Origin: Acinetobacter pragensis
Lineage (GTDB): Bacteria > Pseudomonadota > Gammaproteobacteria > Pseudomonadales > Moraxellaceae
Reading direction: 5' to 3'
Assembly (NCBI RefSeq): GCF_001605895.1
Contig: NZ_LUAW01000031.1
Location: 1-43,159, forward strand
Length of the DNA stretch: 43,159 nucleotides
Part shown: positions 35,482 through 41,925 of the stretch, piece by piece
Numbering within the stretch: position 1 is the first letter of the stretch
How the letters are laid out: the number at the start of each line of letters is the position of its first letter
The notes under the pieces: model-generated
Databases searched by the model: none
The model's input: the letters and a program-made list of their open reading frames with translations, nothing else
What the model was told of the DNA's origin: nothing
Translations under genes and position numbers: made by a program

Positions 35482-36055
35482 AAGCAAAACTCCTTTTTAT
35501 TGCATGCTCATCGATTGCTTTAATTTACGATGGAGTCATTCCATCAATTCGGTGCAAAAGATGTTTTCTTTTATGTATAAAAAATACACCAGTTTTCATC
35601 TTAAGCGAGATTTGAAGGATTGCTCAAGCAAATTTTTTTACGATTTGTTAACGGTAACTGTCTAGGATTTAAAAAGTTTTTGATGAATAAAAAATATCAG
35701 GAAAGTACAGCACAATACATGCCAGCAAGTGATTCCTGATGTACTGCATTAGACAAAAGATCAATATTTAAAGCGGCAGCGTGGTGCTGAATAAATTATA
35801 TTTATTATATAAAACAATGTGGTAAATGATTATTTGATTGTGCCGTACAAAGGGCTGATATATTGGCTGAATTGGAATAAGCGGTTCTTTAGTGAAAAAT
35901 CATGCCTAAATATTAGGCATTTTAATTTGCTGCATATTTGAGGTCTTCGCAAAAGCTCAGATTTGCAAGATGAAACTGAATTTGCGGTGCGCCGGTATAA
36001 GGCGCGCGCACTGTGTCAAAGCAGAATTGCAGCCTGAATCAAGGCAGGGCTAAAT
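35482..36055. other. intergenic region upstream of gltI and downstream of the desaturase gene
   Basis: About 570 bp without a convincing gene. The gltI end holds the operon promoter. A perfect hairpin ATGCCTAA (35902-35909) / TTAGGCAT (35913-35920) with T-rich tails on both strands is a likely terminator for the hydroxylase gene reading leftward. A plus-strand frame at 35285-35665 overlaps gltI and is dismissed. Confidence 0.5.
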
Positions 36056-37219
36056 TCAGGATGGCTCTTTAGGCTTTCCAAAGCGCTGCTTAAAACGTTT
36101 CATGTATTTTTTAAAGGGCCAGGTAAACTGCTTTACAAAGCTGTTGGGGATTTTGTAACCCACCGTACCGTAGATGCTGGCAAGATGGTTGGGCATATAG
36201 ACTGTTTTAAAAATGACATCGTAGAAGGGGATGAATGCCGCATAATTTTTATCGATGGCTGGCTTTTCCGAAGAGTGATGCCAGTGATGAAATTCAGGTG
36301 TGGCAATAAGCCAGCGCAAATAAGGAAAGCGGAAGCGCACATTGGAATGAATAAAAATGGCATGAAAAGAAATAAAGATTAAATAGGCGAAGACCGCAGA
36401 AGTGTGAAAACCCAAAAGAAAAATAGGCAGGGTGGCGATAAAGCGGGTCATCAGCACTTCCACAATATGCAGGCGCGATGATGCCAGCCAGTCCATATGT
36501 TCTGTCGAATGGTGAATGGCATGAAACCGCCATAAAAAATTCACTTCGTGCATTGCGCGGTGCAGCCAGTAAGTGGTGAAATCCACTACAATCAGCAATT
36601 CTATGAACTGCAGCCAAATGGGCTGCGCTTGCACCCACGGCACAACAGGATTGCTCGGAAGATGGGTAATCCAATACTGAATAGGCATGACAGTTAAAAA
36701 GCTGAATAACTGAATGCCGATGTGGCTGAACATGAAATATTTTATGTCAGTAATCCAGCCGGAACGCAGAATCTTCTGCTGCGGATTTTTGGCGAAAAAG
36801 CCTTCCAGAGGAATAAACACCAGTGCCAAAATGACCAGTGTTAGCACAAAATAATCGAAGCCTGCATAAAATGGAACGCTGGGCAGTACGGGCGCCTGAA
36901 TGACGCCGCAGCCCAGAATGGCGGCAGCCAATGCCAAGCATAGTCCATAAAACCCATAGCGGTTTTGCCGCACAATAGCGCTGAAAGCGCCGAAGCCTGC
37001 GCTGATTGTGATGCCGGCCATTAAGCTGAAATAGAATAAATCATAATGCTTGCTGTAGAGCGGGCGCAGTTCAGGTGTGGTCAGTACGCTGGGAAATAGA
37101 AAGCACAATGCACCAAATAAACACAGCAGGCTGAGGGTCAGAGAAATAAAGGCGCTGATTTTACCCAGTCCGGCGTTTAATTCTATATTTTCGAATTTGG
37201 CTCTTAAATGATCGGTCAT
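36056..37219 (-). CDS. fatty acid hydroxylase/sterol desaturase family membrane protein
   Basis: A 387-residue membrane-bound di-iron oxygenase. The histidine clusters that bind the two irons are HRAMH (220-224), HAIHH (233-237) and HHWHH (311-315), an intact set for the family. About eight membrane helices are present, with an unusually long N-terminal membrane part (residues 20-145) before the catalytic domain. Family members hydroxylate or desaturate sterols, fatty acids, carotenoids or ether lipids; the substrate is not evident. It appears monocistronic. Confidence 0.9.
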   Translation of the reverse strand: MTDHLRAKFENIELNAGLGKISAFISLTLSLLCLFGALCFLFPSVLTTPELRPLYSKHYDLFYFSLMAGITISAGFGAFSAIVRQNRYGFYGLCLALAAAILGCGVIQAPVLPSVPFYAGFDYFVLTLVILALVFIPLEGFFAKNPQQKILRSGWITDIKYFMFSHIGIQLFSFLTVMPIQYWITHLPSNPVVPWVQAQPIWLQFIELLIVVDFTTYWLHRAMHEVNFLWRFHAIHHSTEHMDWLASSRLHIVEVLMTRFIATLPIFLLGFHTSAVFAYLIFISFHAIFIHSNVRFRFPYLRWLIATPEFHHWHHSSEKPAIDKNYAAFIPFYDVIFKTVYMPNHLASIYGTVGYKIPNSFVKQFTWPFKKYMKRFKQRFGKPKEPS

Positions 37220-37363
37220 AGGGAATATCAGAAATTATTATTATTATGGCTTGGCGCTATGTTAGCAAACATTGATGGCGGATGAAACGAACCTAAAGCA
37301 TGCCATGACAATAGACTATTCAGGTTCATTTGACTTGAAATTAACCGTTATGCAGATCTGAAA

Positions 37364-37918
37364 TCATGGTTTGGCTTTTTGATTTGGAGATGCTTCATAA
37401 TATTGTTCTATCTGCTCAATTAACGTCATGCTCAGGCGGTGTATATGCTGACCATGCGCGACTAAAGCATCTTGATGTTTAATTTGCTTGCGGTCATTGG
37501 CCAGCAATAAATGCTGCTGCAGAATTTCTTCAGAATGGAACAGCTCAAAGGCCAGCTGGTTTAAATTGGCATCGTATATTTGGCTGTGCACAAAAATATG
37601 CAGTTCTTTGGCAAAGACTGGAATGAGATCTAAATATTCGGTTTCTAGGGTATGCAAAATATTTTCGGTGCTTTGCTTATTTTGCTGCATTTGCATTAAG
37701 AAATCGTCACTGTAGCGTTTAATGCGGTAGAGCGTGGGCAGGAGCGTCACGAAATATTTTTGCTTTTGTATGTTTTGCAATGCGCGGTCACGCTGCAGTT
37801 CTAAACGGTTTAAATATAGCGGCACACTGATGGCCACAAAAATGGCAATGACGGAACCGACTGCTTGCACCCACGCGGCAAGTTCTTGATTAAATATTAA
37901 ATCTGCTTGTGTTGGCAT
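37364..37918 (-). CDS. hypothetical protein with one N-terminal membrane helix
   Basis: I do not recognise this 184-residue protein. It has one membrane helix (about residues 14-38, AWVQAVGSVIAIFVAISVPL) followed directly by a basic coiled-coil-like stretch (NRLELQRDRALQNIQKQK), then a helical soluble domain with several Tyr and His. The helix-then-charged-coil arrangement resembles small membrane proteins with a cytoplasmic helical domain. It lies divergent from the J-domain gene; on its other side the hydroxylase gene is on the same strand about 145 bp upstream. Confidence 0.7.
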   Translation of the reverse strand: MPTQADLIFNQELAAWVQAVGSVIAIFVAISVPLYLNRLELQRDRALQNIQKQKYFVTLLPTLYRIKRYSDDFLMQMQQNKQSTENILHTLETEYLDLIPVFAKELHIFVHSQIYDANLNQLAFELFHSEEILQQHLLLANDRKQIKHQDALVAHGQHIHRLSMTLIEQIEQYYEASPNQKAKP

Positions 37919-38054
37919 TAAATACGCTCATTTTATTGTTGTCTTGATTGTGCCAACTATCGCATGGGGCGGATATGGCATTTATGGCCGATTAAGGCTT
38001 TGGGTTTCATGGCTAAAGTTAGGCTATAATTATTTTTTTGCTTTGCGTTTTCTT

Positions 38055-39116
38055 ATGTCTTTGGATTTAAAAATCAGTTTATTGCCTGAAACAAGTCAAA
38101 CACTTTCGCCGCAGCATAAAAAGCTGAATAAACTGATTGATCAAATTGAACAGCAGAAACAAGATTTAGCGCTTTGGCAAAATGCTCAAACTGATATTCA
38201 AAGTTATATTCACTTAAAACTTGTGCCGATTTATGCAGATTTGCATGGGCTGTGGTTCAAGCAAATGCAGGCGCTGTGGCAGCATTTACAGCAAGAAGAC
38301 TTTTCTAAAGCGGATACAGCTCAAATAGATACAAAACTGACGAAACTTGCGCAAACGCTGAAAAAATCAAAAAACTTAAATACAGCACAAATGGACTTAG
38401 TGACTGAAGTCGCGCAGTTTTATGCTCAAGCGAAGGCACATAGCCAAAATAAAAAGAAGAAAAAAGCCAAAGATACACAGCAGAGTTTTGATGAAGCTTC
38501 ACAAGAAAATACTGCGGAGCTTGAAGATTGGCAGAATCATGATTGGGATGCTGAACAATGGAATGATGTGCAAGATAATGAGCAATATCAACAGCAAAGA
38601 GAAGAACACCAACGGAAACGCTTACAGCAAAAACGTGAGCAAGCAGAGAGGTTAGCTGAGCAATCCTTAAAAACCGTGTATTTAAAAATTACTGCGATGA
38701 TTCATCCTGACCGTGAACCTGATGAAGCTAAAAAAATAAAAAAAACGGAACTGTTTCAAGTGGTCAGCCAAGCTTATGATCAGCAGGATTTATTTTATTT
38801 ACTCAAATTGCAATTACAGCTTGAAACCAATAAAGGCTTAAGCCCGAAAGTTTTAACGGATGAGCATCTCAAGTTTTATAAAATGGCGCTAGAAGCACAA
38901 AGCCAAAAGTTAGCAAGCCAAATAGATGATATTACAGATAGTTTGCATTGGAGTGACCGGCCTAAAGCTAAAAATATGCAGGTAAAAGATGTGTATAAGG
39001 TGATTGATGCTGATGTAGTGGCACTCAAAGAACAAGTGAAGTGGGAAAAAGAACGTTTGAAATATATGGGGAAAGTGAGTGGGGTAGAGGTGTTGTTAGA
39101 AAATAATGTGCTTTAA
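38055..39116 (+). CDS. J-domain (DnaJ-like) protein with internal J domain
   Basis: A 353-residue, highly charged protein. The J-domain HPD motif is at 217-219 (MIHPDREPDEA), followed by helix III-like KTELFQVVSQAYDQQDLF. J domains stimulate the ATPase of DnaK. Unlike DnaJ, the domain is internal: it follows a long helical N-terminal half (coiled coil near 19-40), a Lys-rich run (KKKKKAK, 133-139), an acidic Asp/Trp-rich stretch (150-175) and a Gln/Arg/Glu coil (176-205). There is no Gly/Phe region or zinc finger. The ORF begins at 37944, but ATG 38055 gives the natural N terminus MSLDLKISLLPE. It ends at the repeat cluster. Confidence 0.8.
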   Translation: MSLDLKISLLPETSQTLSPQHKKLNKLIDQIEQQKQDLALWQNAQTDIQSYIHLKLVPIYADLHGLWFKQMQALWQHLQQEDFSKADTAQIDTKLTKLAQTLKKSKNLNTAQMDLVTEVAQFYAQAKAHSQNKKKKKAKDTQQSFDEASQENTAELEDWQNHDWDAEQWNDVQDNEQYQQQREEHQRKRLQQKREQAERLAEQSLKTVYLKITAMIHPDREPDEAKKIKKTELFQVVSQAYDQQDLFYLLKLQLQLETNKGLSPKVLTDEHLKFYKMALEAQSQKLASQIDDITDSLHWSDRPKAKNMQVKDVYKVIDADVVALKEQVKWEKERLKYMGKVSGVEVLLENNVL

Positions 39117-39129
39117 AGCTTTTCTCCCT

Positions 39130-39184
39130 CAAAGCACCTCTCCCCTTGCGCAGCAGTGCTGCTCATCTCCTAGGAGGAGAGGGA
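39130..39184. repeat. repeat hairpin, type 2 copy a
   Basis: AAAGCACCTCTCC ... GGAGAGGGA with an inner palindrome GCAGC-AGT-GCTGC (39150-39162). Outer arms CCTCTCC (39137-39143) / GGAGAGG (39176-39182). Shares its ends, CTTGCG and the GCAGTGC centre with the copy at 39735-39808. Confidence 0.75.
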
Positions 39185-39226
39185 ACGTTACCTATCGAAT
39201 TGTTATTAAAATTCACAATGGAAATT

Positions 39227-39259
39227 CCCTCTCCCTTTGGGAGAGGGCTAGGGTGAGGG
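39227..39259. repeat. 33-bp repeat, type 1 copy b, left of the DUF559 gene
   Basis: CCCTCTCCC-TTT-GGGAGAGGG followed by CTAGGGTGAGGG. It is identical to the copy at 39678-39710 except in the three loop bases, in direct orientation. The match continues a little to the left (ATGGAAATT versus ATGGAAAATT). Confidence 0.9.
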
Positions 39260-39296
39260 TTATCTGCTATAATTTTCAAAAAAAATTAAATCCAAA

Positions 39297-39668
39297 ATGA
39301 ATAACAAACTCGATCCCCAACTTTTAATATTCGCTAAATCCATGCGCCACACCGCCACCGATGCAGAACATTTGATGTGGCAAATACTCCGTGCCAAGCG
39401 TTTTATGAATCTTAAATTTCGTCGTCAGCATGTGATCAAACAGTATATTGTGGATTTTTACTGTCATGAAATTGGTTTGGTGATTGAGTTGGACGGAAGC
39501 CAACATAATACGGAAGATGGAAAAGACTACGATGCTGAACGGACAAAGTTTTTAGAGGCTTTGGGTTTAACGATTGTGCGGTATTGGAATCATGAGGTGT
39601 TGGGGCGGACGGATGTGGTGTTAGAACACTTATGGAAAATATGTAGTGAGTTGAAAGAAAACCAATAA
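39297..39668 (+). CDS. DUF559 domain protein, putative PD-(D/E)XK-type endonuclease
   Basis: A 123-residue protein of the DUF559 (Vsr/MTES-like nuclease) family. Features are the N-terminal helix ATDAEHLMWQILRAKRF, the KFRRQHVIKQYIVDFYC segment with Asp53, and LVIELDGSQH with Glu64, Asp66 and His70, an arrangement matching the PD-(D/E)XK nuclease core. No biochemical role is established for such solo proteins as far as I know. The gene is bracketed by direct 33-bp repeats, 37 bp before its start and 9 bp after its stop, which suggests that gene and repeats form one unit. Confidence 0.88.
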   Translation: MNNKLDPQLLIFAKSMRHTATDAEHLMWQILRAKRFMNLKFRRQHVIKQYIVDFYCHEIGLVIELDGSQHNTEDGKDYDAERTKFLEALGLTIVRYWNHEVLGRTDVVLEHLWKICSELKENQ

Positions 39669-39677
39669 TGGAAAATT

Positions 39678-39710
39678 CCCTCTCCCTCGGGGAGAGGGCT
39701 AGGGTGAGGG
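39678..39710. repeat. 33-bp repeat, type 1 copy c, right of the DUF559 gene
   Basis: CCCTCTCCC-TCG-GGGAGAGGG followed by CTAGGGTGAGGG, a direct copy of 39227-39259 shifted by 451 bp. Confidence 0.9.
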
Positions 39711-39734
39711 AGACTTTATAATGAAAGAAATTTA

Positions 39735-39808
39735 AAAGCACCTCTCCCTAACCCTCACTTGCGTTTCATTTTAAAGCAGTGCTTTAAAACTTACTCAGGA
39801 GAGGGAGT
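39735..39808. repeat. repeat hairpin, type 2 copy d
   Basis: AAAGCACCTCTCCC ... GGAGAGGGA with the inner palindrome TTTTAAAGC-AGT-GCTTTAAAA (39769-39789). Its left end includes CCTCTCCCTAACCCTCAC (39741-39758), close to the reverse complement of the type 1 end. Same plan as copy a. Confidence 0.75.
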
Positions 39809-39849
39809 GCCATTGTGAAATTTATGCAGGGATTAAATCAAATGACGCT

Positions 39850-39882
39850 CCCTCTCCCTAGGGGAGATAGCAGGGGTGAGGG
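39850..39882. repeat. 33-bp repeat, type 1 copy e (diverged)
   Basis: CCCTCTCCC-TA-GGGGAGATAGCAGGGGTGAGGG; a degenerate copy of the type 1 repeat that ends exactly at the stop codon region of the HNH nuclease gene (39883). Confidence 0.8.
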
Positions 39883-40542
39883 TTACATACTTTCCATAAT
39901 TTTTTGAACTAATCCCATTTTTTGTTCACGTGTTAGTAGATTTATCCCATTTTCTTCAATAAATTCATCTAATGATGCAACTTGCTTTCCTTTCATATCT
40001 TGATAACCTGCAAATTCCTGATAAAAACGATTTAGGTCACACATTTTTACAGTAGCTTTACCTTTAGGGGTATGAGCTTTTAAAAAATAATGGTCAGGAT
40101 AATCACAATGATTTGCGGGTACTCTCTCGATATGATCTCCATATGTATCATATAAAGGATGAATGATCTTAAAACGACCACTTGTACGCGGATACTTAGA
40201 TTGTGAACAGGCTCTATCTCCGTTTACATGGGGATTTTGATCGCCTTTTTCTCTGTTGCAATCTGGACAGATTACAATTAAGTTTTTAGGATCAAATAAA
40301 AATTGGGGAAATAATGATTTTGGTAAAATATGCTCTACTTGCCAATGTAATCCATTAGTTGAAAAAATATATTGCTTACAATAAAAGCAAGTCAATTTTT
40401 GATCCAATAAATAATGATTACGAACTAATGAGCGAAAATTCTTAACATTATTATTTTCTTCATCATTCCATAACTGATAGTTTATATTGTCGTAGCTATC
40501 TACAAAGGGTTTAAGTTCTGTGGGGATTAAAAAAATTTCCAT
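39883..40542 (-). CDS. HNH endonuclease, PtuB-like component of a two-gene defence module
   Basis: A 219-residue protein with a zinc-supported HNH fold: CFYC (Cys52, Cys55), VEHILPKSLFP with His71, FDPKNLIVICPDCNREKGD with Asn87 and Cys92/Cys95. This layout matches HNH nucleases that accompany ATPases in Septu (PtuB) and in retron-associated HNH families. The remaining sequence (residues 100-219) is helical and may contact the partner. It begins one base after the ATPase gene ends, so the two must be co-translated. Base composition is clearly more AT-rich than in housekeeping neighbours. Assignment to Septu is by architecture only. Confidence 0.85.
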   Translation of the reverse strand: MEIFLIPTELKPFVDSYDNINYQLWNDEENNNVKNFRSLVRNHYLLDQKLTCFYCKQYIFSTNGLHWQVEHILPKSLFPQFLFDPKNLIVICPDCNREKGDQNPHVNGDRACSQSKYPRTSGRFKIIHPLYDTYGDHIERVPANHCDYPDHYFLKAHTPKGKATVKMCDLNRFYQEFAGYQDMKGKQVASLDEFIEENGINLLTREQKMGLVQKIMESM

Positions 40543-40543
40543 T

Positions 40544-41866
40544 TCATCCTCTATAGCTAGCTATGAGATTGAATAGAATAAATACTTTGTCTTCTTTATC
40601 TATTTTTTCATATTTAATTAATTTTTTTAAGTTTTCGAGCAGAGATTTACTTTCTTCATCTAGGTGGAAATCAATTTCAGTATTTAATTTATTTAAAATA
40701 ATAATTAACTTTCTGATTAAGTATTCATTGTTGTTTCCGGGGAAATTAAAAATCTCAGATAATTGAAAATCTGAAGATCTATTTTTAAATGAATCTATAT
40801 TTTTTAACTGATTATTTGATAAGTCTAAAATAAAACTGTTATTTTCTTTAATTCCAGAAATTAATTGAGGTGAGTGGGTAGCAATAAAAAAATGACAACC
40901 ATAATAATTTTCTGAAACTAGTTCGATTAATTCGATTATTTTTTCTTGCCATTGAGGATGTAAGTTTATTTCAGGTTCATCTATACAGATTAATGAGTCA
41001 TCTGTAATAGTAGCTGTTAGTCCCAAAATTAAGCTTAAAACTGAAAGCTCTCCGGAGCTTAAATCACTATAATTAAATATATTTTTATCTTTAGAAAAAG
41101 AAACCTTATGTACTCTTACTAATCCTAATTCTATTAATAATGATATACTTTTTAATTCGAACGTACTTAAATGAAGTAAATCAAAAGTTTTTAAACTCTT
41201 AACATCATGTAAGCTATCACGTAAATTTCGAAAAATCTCAAACTCTTCAATAGTGATATCTTTTGATTCTTGGAAATACTTCTCAATTTTTTCAATAATT
41301 TCATTTATTGAAAAGCCGTGTATTGGTAGTAAAGAACATTTAACATAGTGATCAAGTTTCAAAAAATCGAGAATAGTAAGTAGGTTATAATAATTTTTTT
41401 CTTTCAAAGAGGATTTGGTTATAAATTCCTCAATAGATTGAGTAAAGTTAAGGTTAGTGCTTATGTTTCTGCGGAATCTAATTTCGTATTTTTCGAAGAA
41501 ATTAAATATATATTCTAATTGTGGATTAATATAATTATTTCTTTTTTTATAATCATATCCACTTGTAAACATTGGTGTTCGAGCCTCAAACGCTAGTCTG
41601 ATATATTTACTATTAATAAAAATATCTTTACTTGGTAATTCACGATATGAGGGGAATTTATGATATTGGGTATTAGATAAAGCTATAATTTGATTAAATC
41701 TGTTTTCTTCAAGAGCATGAATTATAATACTTCTTAAAAGCCTACTTTTTCCAACAGAGTTTTTGCCTACTAAAAAAGTATATACATTTTTATCGTGTAG
41801 TTTGAAATCATCATCAATAAATTTAAGAGAGCTTTTATTTTGTTCTAAGCTATATAGTATTGGCAT
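40544..41866 (-). CDS. ABC/AAA-type ATPase, PtuA-like component of a two-gene defence module
   Basis: From ATG 41866 (GAGGGG upstream) the product has 440 residues. Walker A GKNSVGKS is at 34-41, a long helical insertion covers about 60-265, the ABC-type signature LSSGE at 269-273, Walker B SLICIDEPE at 291-299 followed by INLHPQWQ, and the switch ATHSPQ at 329-334. This is the SMC/OLD-like architecture of PtuA and related defence ATPases; no Toprim domain follows, so it is not an OLD nuclease. The gene is rich in Ile, Asn and Lys and very AT-rich, a sign of acquired DNA. Its partner is the HNH gene directly downstream. A TTG at 41881 is an alternative start. Confidence 0.85.
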   Translation of the reverse strand: MPILYSLEQNKSSLKFIDDDFKLHDKNVYTFLVGKNSVGKSRLLRSIIIHALEENRFNQIIALSNTQYHKFPSYRELPSKDIFINSKYIRLAFEARTPMFTSGYDYKKRNNYINPQLEYIFNFFEKYEIRFRRNISTNLNFTQSIEEFITKSSLKEKNYYNLLTILDFLKLDHYVKCSLLPIHGFSINEIIEKIEKYFQESKDITIEEFEIFRNLRDSLHDVKSLKTFDLLHLSTFELKSISLLIELGLVRVHKVSFSKDKNIFNYSDLSSGELSVLSLILGLTATITDDSLICIDEPEINLHPQWQEKIIELIELVSENYYGCHFFIATHSPQLISGIKENNSFILDLSNNQLKNIDSFKNRSSDFQLSEIFNFPGNNNEYLIRKLIIILNKLNTEIDFHLDEESKSLLENLKKLIKYEKIDKEDKVFILFNLIASYRG

Positions 41867-41868
41867 TA

Positions 41869-41896
41869 AAAATCCCCTCAATGATGAGGGGATTTT
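41869..41896 (-). terminator. valS terminator hairpin overlapping the ATPase gene's ribosome binding site
   Basis: On the minus strand AAAATCCCCTCA (41896-41885) / TGAGGGGATTTT (41880-41869), a perfect 12-bp stem with a 4-nt loop and T tail, lies 29 bp after the valS stop. The 3' arm contains GAGGGG, the only Shine-Dalgarno sequence in front of the ATPase start at 41866. Confidence 0.85.
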
Positions 41897-41925
41897 AGCT
41901 TGTATTTTAATAATTTAGCAATAAA

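Noticed and set aside
35285..35665. Plus-strand open frame of 126 codons at the gltI start
   Set aside because: Overlaps gltI and its promoter on the opposite strand; the translation has no family features.
39436..39741. Minus-strand open frame including a translated repeat (LTLALSPRERE)
   Set aside because: It is the antisense of the DUF559 gene joined to a translated repeat copy, a common annotation artefact of such repeats.
39118..39882. CRISPR array
   Set aside because: The repeats are palindromic, irregularly spaced, of two types and surround a protein gene; there are no uniform spacers and no cas genes.
39883..41866. Retron system
   Set aside because: The ATPase-HNH pair resembles retron effectors, but there is no reverse transcriptase or non-coding retron RNA candidate near it.
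40544..41866. OLD-family nuclease (Gabija GajA type)
   Set aside because: After the ATPase switch motif only about 105 residues remain, with no Toprim acidic motifs.
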